DNA of 57,129 bases from Streptococcus sp. k-402. Lineage in GTDB: Bacteria > Bacillota > Bacilli > Lactobacillales > Streptococcaceae. Shown in pieces: positions 17,116-26,530 of the stretch (its first letter is position 1; each line of letters opens with the position of its first letter). The notes under the pieces are model-generated. The model had not been told where the DNA came from, made no database searches, and saw only the letters and a program-made list of their open reading frames with translations. The translations under genes were made by a program, and so were the position numbers. The stretch is from assembly GCF_013277515.1 (NCBI RefSeq), contig NZ_VMNB01000010.1, positions 89,015-146,143 of the forward strand, given 5' to 3'.

Positions 17116-19527
17116 TTAAAAATAAAATTGAACCAGATCGCCTTCTGCTGTTGCTACCGAAATACAATCTTTCTCTATGCATTTCGCTTTTATTGTTTCT
17201 TTATCCAATTTAATCACACTCTTCTCAATACCTGGATAAGAGACTCTCAATTCTCCTCCACTTCTTGATAAAATGGTCATCTGTAAGAGTTTTTTATCCT
17301 CCCACCTCATGCTCACTTCAAAATGTCCACGTGCCATTAAGCCTGAAACAGAACCTGTTGACCAAGCATCAGGTAGGGCAGCTAGAGGCACCAGATAAGC
17401 TGTATGAGACTGGAGCAACATTTCCGCCATGCCACTAGTAGCACCAAAATTACCATCTATCTGAAAAGGAGGATGGGTGCACCAAAGATTGGGCAAGGTG
17501 GATGTCTTTAACTGCTCTGCTAATAATTTATGGGCTCGATTGCCATCTCCTAGACGCGCCCAAAGATTGATCTTATTAGCCTTGGACCAGCCTGTGCCCC
17601 CATCTCCACGATCATTGAGGCTAGCACGCGCCGCTTCAAGATACTCTTGCCCCTTGTAGCTAAAGAGAGTTCCAGGATAGAGTCCCACTAGATGGGAAGC
17701 GTGCCGATGCTGGGCCTCCACTTTCTCATTTTGAAAATGCTGCTCTTCCTCCTCATACCACTCCCTGATTCGACCAGATTGAGTGATTTGAAGAGGATTA
17801 AGCAAGTCAAACTTCTCCTTGACCTCAGTCAACAAAGTCTCATCCAGTCCCAATTCCTGAGCAGCCTGAATAAAATCATGAAATAACTGCCAAATCAGAG
17901 ATTGGTCATAGGTATTGCCAATCGAAATCGGCCCATGTTCTGGCGAATAAGATGGAGAAGAGACCCAACGCTGCGCCTGCTGATCCTTATGTAAAAAGGC
18001 ATTCCAAAAACGAACCGTTTCCCTCAACATGGGATAAATTTTCTCCCTGAGATAGTCTTGGTCCCTGTAAAATGAATAGGCTTCATAAACGGTTTGCATC
18101 ATCCACGCATTGGCAGCTGGTGACCAACCCCAATAGTAATCCCAACCAGGTGCTGTCCAACCAAAGGGAGTCGCTTGAGTATGAACCAACCAACCATTTT
18201 CCTCCCCTTCCTGAGAGACGATTCCTGCATACCTTGCAGCCGCTATGCGACCATAGACACGCAAATCATCTACATAGTTGATGACCGGAAAGGCCGTCTC
18301 TAGGAGATTGGTAACATAGGCTGGCCAATAATTCATCTGCAGATTGACATTTAAGTGATAGTCCGAATTCCAAGGAGGATTATCGACCGCATTCCAGACC
18401 CCTTGTAGGTTAGCTGGTAGAGCATCTGGGCAGTCTCTGGAAGAACTAATCAATAAATACCGTCCATACTGGAAGAACAGCTCCTCCAAAGCCTGCCCCT
18501 CTTGTGGCTTATAATTTTTTAACAAATCATCTGTAGTGGATGCGTCAACATCAGACCCCAAATCCAATTGAACACGTTGGAATAAGGCTTGGTAGTCCTC
18601 AATATGCCTTGATTTCAATTGGGCATAGCCCTTTTCTTTAGCTGTGTCCACCAAGTCTATCACCTGTTGCTCTAAATCTAGTTTCTTGCGATAATTGCTA
18701 GCAGGATTTTGGGCAAAATCCGTCTTAGCTACCAAGAAAAGATTGGCATAACTGGCTCCTGATATCTGAACCTTATCTGACCTGACTCTAATGTCTCCAT
18801 CCGTTTGCCAAGCTAGATAACTAGCAAACTGCAGGTCATTATCCTTAACTCGCCCCTTCATCAAGATATGAGAATCAGTGATATCCAGCTGACATTCCTT
18901 GTAATCAGATTTTTCCTGCTCATACTTTCCATCAGAAGCCAAATCACGACTTAGCGACAGTTCTATAGTAAAATCTAGAGTTTCCAACCCTTCCTTAGTA
19001 AAGCGCTGAACCAAGAGATCATCTGGAAAACTGTCAAAGGCTTCACGTTCAAATTTCGTTCCCTTATAGACATAAGAAGTCGTCGCAAGTGCCTTACTAA
19101 TATTCAGCTGTCTCTGATAGTTCGTCACCTGAGACAAAGTCGTACCTTGCTGGCTGAACTCAATGAAAATATCCCCAAAGGACAGATAGGTCCCATATTG
19201 ACTCGTTTTGGGCCCGACCAGGTGCTGTTCAGCCAGTTCCTTAGCCCGATTGTAATCTCTCTTTTCCAAAGCCTGCCGAATCTCAGCTAAAAAGTTATGC
19301 TGTTCTTGAAGATTTCCACCCTGATAATCTGAACTATCAGGAAGTGGACCTCCAGACCAGAGACTTTTTTCATTGAATTGAATCCGCTCAGCCCCTATAA
19401 GCCCAAATACTTTTGCCCCTAAAGAACCATTTCCTATCGGTAAGGCCTCTTCTTCCCAGCCCTTATATGTTGTTGACGCTGGTTGCTTGTAGGCCAGTAC
19501 ATAATCTTGTTTTTTATTCCTTATCAT
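17116..19527 (-). CDS. Glycoside hydrolase family 95 (alpha-L-fucosidase-like)
   Basis: 803 residues covering the full GH95 fold: N-terminal beta-sandwich (LPIGNGSLGAKVFG at about 27-40, ERIQFNEKSLWSGG), linker, and an (alpha/alpha)6 barrel. Family motifs are NPPWNSDYHLNVNLQMNYWPA (near residue 380), which supplies the asparagine pair that activates water, and QIDGNFGATSGMAEML (near 690). No signal peptide or anchor is present, so it should act in the cytoplasm on imported fucosylated oligosaccharides. The start at 19527 lacks a clear Shine-Dalgarno. It lies just behind the gpmA terminator. Galactose-specific GH95 members exist, so fucose is not proven. Confidence 0.88.
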   Translation of the reverse strand: MIRNKKQDYVLAYKQPASTTYKGWEEEALPIGNGSLGAKVFGLIGAERIQFNEKSLWSGGPLPDSSDYQGGNLQEQHNFLAEIRQALEKRDYNRAKELAEQHLVGPKTSQYGTYLSFGDIFIEFSQQGTTLSQVTNYQRQLNISKALATTSYVYKGTKFEREAFDSFPDDLLVQRFTKEGLETLDFTIELSLSRDLASDGKYEQEKSDYKECQLDITDSHILMKGRVKDNDLQFASYLAWQTDGDIRVRSDKVQISGASYANLFLVAKTDFAQNPASNYRKKLDLEQQVIDLVDTAKEKGYAQLKSRHIEDYQALFQRVQLDLGSDVDASTTDDLLKNYKPQEGQALEELFFQYGRYLLISSSRDCPDALPANLQGVWNAVDNPPWNSDYHLNVNLQMNYWPAYVTNLLETAFPVINYVDDLRVYGRIAAARYAGIVSQEGEENGWLVHTQATPFGWTAPGWDYYWGWSPAANAWMMQTVYEAYSFYRDQDYLREKIYPMLRETVRFWNAFLHKDQQAQRWVSSPSYSPEHGPISIGNTYDQSLIWQLFHDFIQAAQELGLDETLLTEVKEKFDLLNPLQITQSGRIREWYEEEEQHFQNEKVEAQHRHASHLVGLYPGTLFSYKGQEYLEAARASLNDRGDGGTGWSKANKINLWARLGDGNRAHKLLAEQLKTSTLPNLWCTHPPFQIDGNFGATSGMAEMLLQSHTAYLVPLAALPDAWSTGSVSGLMARGHFEVSMRWEDKKLLQMTILSRSGGELRVSYPGIEKSVIKLDKETIKAKCIEKDCISVATAEGDLVQFYF

Positions 19528-19543
19528 ACTACCATACTAACAT

Positions 19544-19570
19544 AAAAAGCCTAGAAATCAATTCTAGACT
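19544..19570 (-). terminator. Terminator of gpmA
   Basis: Read on the minus strand, AGTCTAGAA and TTCTAGGCT (one G-U pair) flank a 4-nt loop and are followed by TTTTTA. Confidence 0.75.
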
Positions 19571-19579
19571 TACAATTTT

Positions 19580-20272
19580 TTATTTTCCAAGGTAGTATTC
19601 AGAAACTACGTTCAATTTTTCGTCAAATTCGAATACCAATGGTGGGAAGTTAGGGATTTCCACGTCCATGATTTCGTCATCTGACAAACCTTTGATATGT
19701 TTTACAAGGGCACGGATTGAGTTACCGTGAGCTCCTACGAATACGTTTTTACCATCTTTAAGAGCTGGAGCGATTTTATCTTCCCAGAATGGAAGGGCAC
19801 GTTCCAAAGTCACTTTCAAGTTTTCAGCATCTGGGATAACTGAGTCGTCAAGTGAAGCGTAACGACGGTCAGTGTGAGCTGAGTGCTCATCATCACGGTC
19901 CATGTTTGGAGGCAATACATCGTATGAACGACGCCAGATGTGAACTTGCTCATCACCAAATTGTTCAGCAGCTTCAGCTTTGTTTTTACCAGTCAAACCA
20001 CCGTAGTGACGTTCGTTCAAGCGCCATGATTTTTCAACTGGAACCCACAATTGGTCAGAAGCTTCAAGAGCCAAGTTAGTTGTTTTGATCGCACGTTTCA
20101 ATACTGAAGTGTAAGCTTGGTCAAATTCGATACCAGCTTCTTTGATCAATTTACCAGCGTCAATCGCTTGTTGTGTACCTTTTTCAGACAAATCAACATC
20201 AGCCCAACCAGTGAAAAGGTTAGCTTTGTTCCATTCAGACTCACCGTGGCGAGCAAAAACCAATTTTACCAT
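19580..20272 (-). CDS. gpmA: 2,3-bisphosphoglycerate-dependent phosphoglycerate mutase
   Basis: 230 residues, the glycolytic dPGM interconverting 3- and 2-phosphoglycerate. The RHG catalytic motif (R8-H9-G10 in [10 protein letters not shown]), ERHYGGLTG and the second histidine in [10 protein letters not shown] are intact. Codon choice is strongly biased towards preferred codons, as expected for a highly expressed enzyme. Transcribed alone, with a hairpin upstream (20381-20411) ending the protease transcript and a terminator downstream. Confidence 0.97.
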   Translation of the reverse strand: MVKLVFARHGESEWNKANLFTGWADVDLSEKGTQQAIDAGKLIKEAGIEFDQAYTSVLKRAIKTTNLALEASDQLWVPVEKSWRLNERHYGGLTGKNKAEAAEQFGDEQVHIWRRSYDVLPPNMDRDDEHSAHTDRRYASLDDSVIPDAENLKVTLERALPFWEDKIAPALKDGKNVFVGAHGNSIRALVKHIKGLSDDEIMDVEIPNFPPLVFEFDEKLNVVSEYYLGK

Positions 20273-20380
20273 TAGATGGATTCTCCTTTAAATTTTCCGA
20301 GGTTTCCCCTCGTTTATCTATTCTATTTTACACAATTTTTCACAAAAAAGCTAGTCAAAACCAAAAAGGAAAGAGTTTCA

Positions 20381-20411
20381 CACATGAAGAAACGAAACCT
20401 ATCTTCATGTG
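20381..20411 (-). terminator. Hairpin after the M26 protease gene
   Basis: Perfect 10-bp arms (20381-20390, 20402-20411) with an 11-nt loop, 6 nt after the protease stop codon. The T-run on the minus strand is poor, so it may be a weak terminator or a transcript-stabilising stem. Confidence 0.55.
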
Positions 20412-20416
20412 CTACC

Positions 20417-23400
20417 CTAATTAGTAAATTTATTTTCCTCATCAAATATTGAAGTTCTAAAATCATTAGTTTGATCTAGATATGCTTTAAAGATTGCTCT
20501 CTTCAACTTATGAACTGCACTGTCAAATTCTGGTTTGTAATTACTCCAAGAATATCTATTCTCATCTGCATCCTTTCGAACAGCTTCATCCATTAATAGC
20601 TGCAACTCTGTAACACTACTTATAGTTTTCGTAGAAAAACTAGTCCAAGGTTTTGTTGTATCATTAAAAGTAACTTTATTCAGTCTATCAAATTGAGCTA
20701 CACGTTTATTATACATATCTTGCTTGAATTGTGTCCAAGTTTTATATTGACCATTAAATACTTTTTCAAGTACTAATTCATCTGTAACTAAACCTACTTC
20801 TTTACCATAAGACTTAATCTTACTTCCCGCCGCTTTTGCATCTTTTTCATATTGATTTGAGATATAAGGTACCATGCCTTCTTTATATCCTTTTGCAGCT
20901 AATAATTCGAATGCCATACGGCGTCCCATTAAATCTCCTGGAGTCCCTATTTTACTACTTAAAGCAGAGTATATTGGTGAAAATAGATTAATTGTGTGGT
21001 ATCCATTTCTTTCATACTCACCTTCATCTTTATATCCTCTTCGTGTAATAACATCATTTTCTATAAGACTATCAAATGAGTTTAATTTATAAATTTCATC
21101 CATCGTTAATCTACGAATAGCATTTGTTGCGTATACTTTATTACCATCTGGATCTTTCTTATATATATTCTCAATTTTTCTCAATAGATCATTTTTCTCA
21201 TTATAACCTAATTTAGCTACAGCACGTCCTTCTAATATTTCAAGTGTATATATTAAATCAAACATATTATGCATATATTTTTGCAAGTCTTCTGCATTTT
21301 TAAATCGTTCTGTAGGATCTTTTACCTGTATCCTTGTTGCTTCGTCTGATTGATCATATTTTAATATAGAATTAATAGTGACTGTTGGATCATTAGGATG
21401 ATCAGGTGCTTGTAACAATCCTTTCGCATAAAACTCTGGTCCTAATCCGCTTCTTCTTCCATATCCTCCAAGATAAATTTCTCTATCTGAGTTATGTGTC
21501 ATTTCATGAGTATATGTTACTGCACCAGATTTATCTAGCATACGATAAGCCATATAGTAGAATGCATCACCTGTCGCATATGCTCCATGTTGATTATGAA
21601 CAACATTGTTTCCAGCAGGACCAAAGAAGTTTTTAATAGCTGGATGATCAGTTTCAAAATCAGCTTGATAAGTATCTTTTTCGCCTTTATCATCTGTACC
21701 AAATCTAAATGCGTCATAGACTAGAATACTTCTAAATAATTTTTCTTTATTTTCATTATCTAGAATTTTATACCAATAATCATAATGATCTCTAAATCGT
21801 TTAGCCGCTTCTTTGGCGTTATCTTCTACAAATTTGTTTAACTTTTCTCCCTTAGGATATTCTGAACTTCTATATCTATCATAAGCACCAAATCCTATTG
21901 TTGAAATATTCGCTATCATAAACACTGTTTTTTCTTCAGGTAAAGTTAATAGTGGTAAGACCATACTTTGATATTTCCATGACGGGCTAGTTAATCTATC
22001 ATAGACACCTATAGAATACTTAGTTCCTTGTTCTGATTGTTTTTTACTTACCTCTTCAATTGTAGATTTTTCTTCTACAATATATGCTTTAGTTTGAGTT
22101 TTAAACCACTCATTGTTAGAAGTTTTTGGTAAGAATACTTTTCTATATCTTTCTAATGCTTTAAATAAACTTTCAGTTCCATAATTTTTAGATAATAATA
22201 CATTGTAAGTAATTACATTATTTTTCGCTAGTAAATTGTTAAAGCCAGATTTACCTAGTTCAATAACATTATCTAGAGCTGAACTATTTGATTTACCAAA
22301 GAAATCTAAATGATATAATACTAAATCTTTTGCACTTGCATTATCATATTTAAAATTATACCAGCGTTCAAGATATGTTAAACCTAGAAGTAACGCCTCT
22401 TTATTTTTCTTGATTTTCTCGATTACATAATTATCAATTATCGAATTACTATTCTCAGCGATTGCTGCATCTGCTGACAGAAGTTTCGCTAAACTATCAC
22501 CTATAGCTTCTTTTGTTTTTTCAAATTGTTCATCTAGATATAATTCTGTTAATTTTATGTTACTAGAAATATCTAATACTTTTCTAACAGCACCTGAATC
22601 ATATTGAACAGATTTCAGGTCATTTAAAACAGTTTTTACAATATTATCATAATTATGTAATAGCGTATTAGGTGTGTATATTAATTTTGTATTAGCTATT
22701 TCATATTCTGCTACTTTAGAGAAATCTTGTCGATATTTTACATCCAATGTTTGAGAAGTATTATCTGAATAATAAAGTAACAGTTTATTAATACTAGCTT
22801 TATGTTTATTAATATCTGTGATTACTTCTTTATCCTTCATTGGAACTACAGACACAACCTCTTTAGTAAATAAATCATTATTAGTGTCTACTAAATTACC
22901 ATATTTAACAATTGTCTCTCTATTATAGAAAGGTAATAGTTTCTCAATATTTTTATATACTCTTAATCTATTAACATTAGCATCTTTTAAGTTTTTATAA
23001 TCTGTTTCATATCTAGAAGAGAAATTAAAGTCTTCTATCTTAGTATTTTTCTTAGGAACAAGTTCAGCTTTTTTCTCGAGAACTTTATTATTTTCTAATA
23101 CAGTTCCTCTTTGTATTTCTGAATCTCTACTTAGTATTTCATCATCTACTTGTACTACATTGACTACCTTATTATTTTGATTACTATAAGTGTTAGTTGC
23201 TCTTATTCCTTTAAAATCATAACCAGCAATAGCATTACCGTTCGTAACATTAACGTCACTTAATACATTTGTAAGTTGACCTGAGTTTCTTTCATCTGAT
23301 GATTCTCTATCCCAAAGATACCCTGCAACTCCTCCAACATAACCAAAATGTTTTACATTATTAAGATTTCCTTCAACATAACTATTTCTGATAGTTGCAT

Positions 23401-26347
23401 TTTTATCAACAACTCCCGCTATGCCACCAACAACCTGATCTCCTGTATTAGCATTTGTCGCCATATCAATAGATGAAATTGATCTATCAATCAAAGCACT
23501 AACTCCTGAAAGTTTTCCTACTAAACCACCTATTTGATAAGTAGCTTTTGTATCATAAGTATTCGTTATTCTACCAGTAAAACTACTTTCAGAAATTATA
23601 GAGTTAGTAACTTGTGAAACTAAACCACCAATGCTACGCTCACCAGCAATTACACCAGATGAATGAACGTTAGTAATGTTAGTACCATTTTTCGCTTCTT
23701 TAGCAATTGTAGCAGCATCATCTTTAGAAGAAATATTTGCTTCTTTTATTGAAATATCTTTTACTGTAGCACGGTTTAAAGTTCTAAATAATGGTTTTTT
23801 CAGATTATATATAGCGTAGTACTTATCATTATTTTTACCAATTAATGTACCTGTAAACTCATTACTAACATAGCTTTCTTGACCATCTTGAAGTTCTACT
23901 TCACGAGCATCCATAGTTGCTCCTAAACGAAACTCTCCAGAAGGATTACTATTCATAGCATCTACTAGATTTTTAAACGATGTATAAACTCCATTTTCAC
24001 TTCTCACCATCTTAGGTAGGTAGTAAGTGTAATTGTCTAAAGTACTATTGTTTTCATGTTGAATTAAATCATTAGCTTGTCCTACAATTTTATAAACATC
24101 TTGATTATCTTTTGTAGCACTTTCAATACTCTTAACGGGTAACATAACATCTTTAAAATTCTCCGATTTTACTTTCATAAAGTAATTTGTTGGATTAGTT
24201 GGAACACTCGCAAGTGAAGTTACATGTCGATATTTATTATTTTCTACTGTAAACAATTCCACATTTGAAATATTTCTAAGTTCTAGTTTCTTGTCGACTT
24301 GTTTTTCTTCTGCTTTTGGTGATGATTCTTCTTTTCCTGTAGATGTTCCTTCTATTGACGCTGTTGGGTCTGATCCTACTTGTACAGCTGGTTCATCACC
24401 CTGTGGTTTTTCTGAATCTGAATTAGATGATTCTGAGTTTTCGTTCACAGTCGAAGCTTCAGTATTTTGTGAATTTGTTTCTTCTTTATTGCCTTCTGTT
24501 ACTGAAGGTGATGACTCTGAATTACCTGAATCATTTGTAGCATCTACAGATGGAATAGTTGAAGTTTCTGACGTTGGTTCGGATTTATTTTCTTCTCCAG
24601 CTGGTTGCGTAGCTGTTGACTCCCCTTCAGAAGCAGTTGATGAAGATTCAGTTGAAGAAACTGAATCCTCCGCTTTACCTTCTTCTCCTGATTCTTTTGG
24701 TGCTGGGGTTGCTTCTGCTATTATTCCTGGTTCTTCAGCTTCTTCCGTTGCTTCGGCTTTACCTTCTTCTCCTGCTGGTGTTGATTCCACAGTTGCAGAT
24801 GTTCCTGGTTCTGCTGACTCTTCTGCTTTTGCTTCTTTTTCTGTTGCTTCTGGTGTTGTTACCGCTTCTTCTTTAGACTCAGCTGACGGTGTATTTGTTG
24901 CGCTATCTTGTTTTCCTGTCTCCTCAACAGAGGTTTCTTCTGCATTGCCTACTTCACTTGAAGTTGTAGCCTCTGTAGCTGCTTCTGTTGAAGCTGGGGT
25001 TTCTGGTTTTGATGGTGCTGGAGTTTCTTCTGCTGGTTGGCTTTGTTCTCCTGAAGTTGTAGCCTCTACCACTGGTGCTTCTGAAACTTCTGCTTTTGGT
25101 GTTGTTCCTGAAGCTTCTTCTGTTGAACCTAGAGTCGCTTCTGAACTTCCTTCCGCTGCTGGTGCACCTGTTGTAGCTACTTCTGAACCTGTTCCTGCTT
25201 CTTCAGTTTCTTTTACTTCATTTCCTGCTGTTGTTCCTGCTTCTTTTGGAGCTGGTTTCGCTGCCTCGGACTCTGTTACTTTTGGTTCCGGTGCTTCTGT
25301 TGCACCTGGTTGTTCTTCTTTATTTTCTGGAGTTGTAGGTGCTTCTGTTTTTGGTTCAGCCAATTCTGCTGACTCTGTTCCTGTTTCTCCTTCTGAAACT
25401 GTTCCTTCAGGTGTATCTTCTTTTGGAGTTGTAGGTGCTTCTGTTCCTGATTCTTCAGTTTCTTTTCCTGTTACTCCTGGAGTTACTTCTGAAGCCCCTT
25501 CTGTTCTTCCTGAAGCTCCATTTGCCACTAATTCTGTTGAATCTGGTGCTGATTCTGCTGTTCCTGTAAATGTTCCTTCAGGTGTTGATTCTGCTTCTTT
25601 AGGCTCAGCTGGTTTTTCTACCTCTGGCGCTGATTCTGTTGGTGCTGGAGACACTGGTTTTTCTGCTTTTGGCGTTGTTACAGTTGGCTCTTCTGCTTTT
25701 GGTGCTACTGGAGCTGCTGTTTCTTCTTTAACTTCTGGGCTTGTCTCTGCTGATGCTTCTGAGGCAGGCTCTTCACCTGATTCTTCCGATCTTTCCACTA
25801 CTGGTGCTGATACAGGCTGATAAACTGGGCTATAGTTCACAGTCATTTTTTCAACTTTCTCAGTGACATCTGTTAATTCAAAGGTAACAGCTTTTGTTTC
25901 CTGATCTTTCTTGAGCAAGACTTCGTAAGTGCGAACTTCGCCACTTGCACCACTTTCTTTGATGACAATCTTGTGTTTTGTGACTGTATCTGAAACCGTT
26001 TCAGCTTCAGTAAAGTACAATTCATTGTGTGGTAAGAATAAATTCTTGCCTGAAGCTTGATTCATTTCTTGGAGTACATCTACAGGGATATTGCTTGCTT
26101 CGCTGATAACACTTAATGTATCTCCCCACTTAATGACATACTTAAATAAATCACCTTCTTTTTGAAGATCAGCTTTCACTTCCTCAACTGTTCTGGCTAC
26201 CCAGACACCATCTTGTTCACTGGCTGATACAGTTGGAGCTAAAAAGCCCAGACCTAGCAAAATGACACCTGTCGCAACAATTGCACCAGTTCTCAATTTT
26301 CTAAAGCCACGGAGGGACAAGCTTCCTCTAACATTTGTTTGTCTCAT
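20417..26347 (-). CDS. Secreted M26 zinc metalloprotease with LysM-like domain (ZmpB/IgA1-protease family)
   Basis: 1976 residues. Layout: signal peptide (1 to about 42, with twin basic patches and a long hydrophobic core); LysM-like repeat (about 69-112, with IKWGDTLSVISEASNIP and a later Asn); a beta-rich segment to about 180; a 500-residue Glu/Ala/Ser/Thr/Pro-rich stalk (about 183-688); GLUG-type repeats (about 895-1010, IGGLVSQ, IGGLVGK, VGGIAGV, VGGVAGY); then the peptidase. The zinc site is H1614-E1615-M-T-H1618 with E1638 twenty residues later, the M26 spacing. No LPXTG is found at either end, unlike IgA1 protease and ZmpB, and no G5 repeat is recognised. Its substrate (IgA1, mucin or other) cannot be read from sequence. 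Composition differs sharply between stalk and catalytic part. Confidence 0.9.
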   Translation of the reverse strand: MRQTNVRGSLSLRGFRKLRTGAIVATGVILLGLGFLAPTVSASEQDGVWVARTVEEVKADLQKEGDLFKYVIKWGDTLSVISEASNIPVDVLQEMNQASGKNLFLPHNELYFTEAETVSDTVTKHKIVIKESGASGEVRTYEVLLKKDQETKAVTFELTDVTEKVEKMTVNYSPVYQPVSAPVVERSEESGEEPASEASAETSPEVKEETAAPVAPKAEEPTVTTPKAEKPVSPAPTESAPEVEKPAEPKEAESTPEGTFTGTAESAPDSTELVANGASGRTEGASEVTPGVTGKETEESGTEAPTTPKEDTPEGTVSEGETGTESAELAEPKTEAPTTPENKEEQPGATEAPEPKVTESEAAKPAPKEAGTTAGNEVKETEEAGTGSEVATTGAPAAEGSSEATLGSTEEASGTTPKAEVSEAPVVEATTSGEQSQPAEETPAPSKPETPASTEAATEATTSSEVGNAEETSVEETGKQDSATNTPSAESKEEAVTTPEATEKEAKAEESAEPGTSATVESTPAGEEGKAEATEEAEEPGIIAEATPAPKESGEEGKAEDSVSSTESSSTASEGESTATQPAGEENKSEPTSETSTIPSVDATNDSGNSESSPSVTEGNKEETNSQNTEASTVNENSESSNSDSEKPQGDEPAVQVGSDPTASIEGTSTGKEESSPKAEEKQVDKKLELRNISNVELFTVENNKYRHVTSLASVPTNPTNYFMKVKSENFKDVMLPVKSIESATKDNQDVYKIVGQANDLIQHENNSTLDNYTYYLPKMVRSENGVYTSFKNLVDAMNSNPSGEFRLGATMDAREVELQDGQESYVSNEFTGTLIGKNNDKYYAIYNLKKPLFRTLNRATVKDISIKEANISSKDDAATIAKEAKNGTNITNVHSSGVIAGERSIGGLVSQVTNSIISESSFTGRITNTYDTKATYQIGGLVGKLSGVSALIDRSISSIDMATNANTGDQVVGGIAGVVDKNATIRNSYVEGNLNNVKHFGYVGGVAGYLWDRESSDERNSGQLTNVLSDVNVTNGNAIAGYDFKGIRATNTYSNQNNKVVNVVQVDDEILSRDSEIQRGTVLENNKVLEKKAELVPKKNTKIEDFNFSSRYETDYKNLKDANVNRLRVYKNIEKLLPFYNRETIVKYGNLVDTNNDLFTKEVVSVVPMKDKEVITDINKHKASINKLLLYYSDNTSQTLDVKYRQDFSKVAEYEIANTKLIYTPNTLLHNYDNIVKTVLNDLKSVQYDSGAVRKVLDISSNIKLTELYLDEQFEKTKEAIGDSLAKLLSADAAIAENSNSIIDNYVIEKIKKNKEALLLGLTYLERWYNFKYDNASAKDLVLYHLDFFGKSNSSALDNVIELGKSGFNNLLAKNNVITYNVLLSKNYGTESLFKALERYRKVFLPKTSNNEWFKTQTKAYIVEEKSTIEEVSKKQSEQGTKYSIGVYDRLTSPSWKYQSMVLPLLTLPEEKTVFMIANISTIGFGAYDRYRSSEYPKGEKLNKFVEDNAKEAAKRFRDHYDYWYKILDNENKEKLFRSILVYDAFRFGTDDKGEKDTYQADFETDHPAIKNFFGPAGNNVVHNQHGAYATGDAFYYMAYRMLDKSGAVTYTHEMTHNSDREIYLGGYGRRSGLGPEFYAKGLLQAPDHPNDPTVTINSILKYDQSDEATRIQVKDPTERFKNAEDLQKYMHNMFDLIYTLEILEGRAVAKLGYNEKNDLLRKIENIYKKDPDGNKVYATNAIRRLTMDEIYKLNSFDSLIENDVITRRGYKDEGEYERNGYHTINLFSPIYSALSSKIGTPGDLMGRRMAFELLAAKGYKEGMVPYISNQYEKDAKAAGSKIKSYGKEVGLVTDELVLEKVFNGQYKTWTQFKQDMYNKRVAQFDRLNKVTFNDTTKPWTSFSTKTISSVTELQLLMDEAVRKDADENRYSWSNYKPEFDSAVHKLKRAIFKAYLDQTNDFRTSIFDEENKFTN
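24290..25800 (-). repeat. Low-complexity Glu/Ala/Ser/Thr/Pro-rich coding repeat region
   Basis: Short irregular units recur, for example EAPTTPKE / EAPTTPENKE, AEESAEPG, EATTSSE and PAEETPAPSKPETP. This would form an extended, probably glycosylatable stalk. Length variation between strains is to be expected here. Confidence 0.8.
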
Positions 26348-26375
26348 AATGTTTATTTTTCCTCACTAGTTTAAG

Positions 26376-26404
26376 AAATCGCAAGAAAAATAATCTTGCG
26401 ATTT
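26376..26404 (-). terminator. Inverted repeat between ileS and the protease gene
   Basis: 11-bp perfect arms (26376-26386, 26394-26404; AAATCGCAAGA) with a 7-nt loop, about 30 bp upstream of the protease start. On the minus strand it is followed by CTTAAAC, a weak tail. It could end the ileS transcript or sit in the protease leader. The rest of the 183-bp gap shows only AT-rich DNA. Confidence 0.5.
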
Positions 26405-26530
26405 TAGCATACTTACTTTCTCCTAGTATTAGCAAAACCAATTCTCATTAAACTTTAGCATCTCACAAGAGAGATTATAAACTTGGAATAACTGATTTTT
26501 ATATACTAGACGCATAGAGACTTCTCAACC

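Noticed and set aside
24291..25820. A 509-codon open frame on the plus strand opposite the protease stalk
   Set aside because: The coding strand is built from Glu, Ala, Ser, Thr and Pro codons whose complements contain few stop codons, so a long antisense frame is expected. The product is a Ser/Val/Ala low-complexity chain without a domain or a ribosome-binding site.
26372..26386. TTAAGAAATCGCAA also found near 56243, considered as a shared regulatory repeat
   Set aside because: The second copy lies at the stop codon of a YhcH gene and is part of coding sequence. A 14-base AT-rich match in 57 kb is not convincing.
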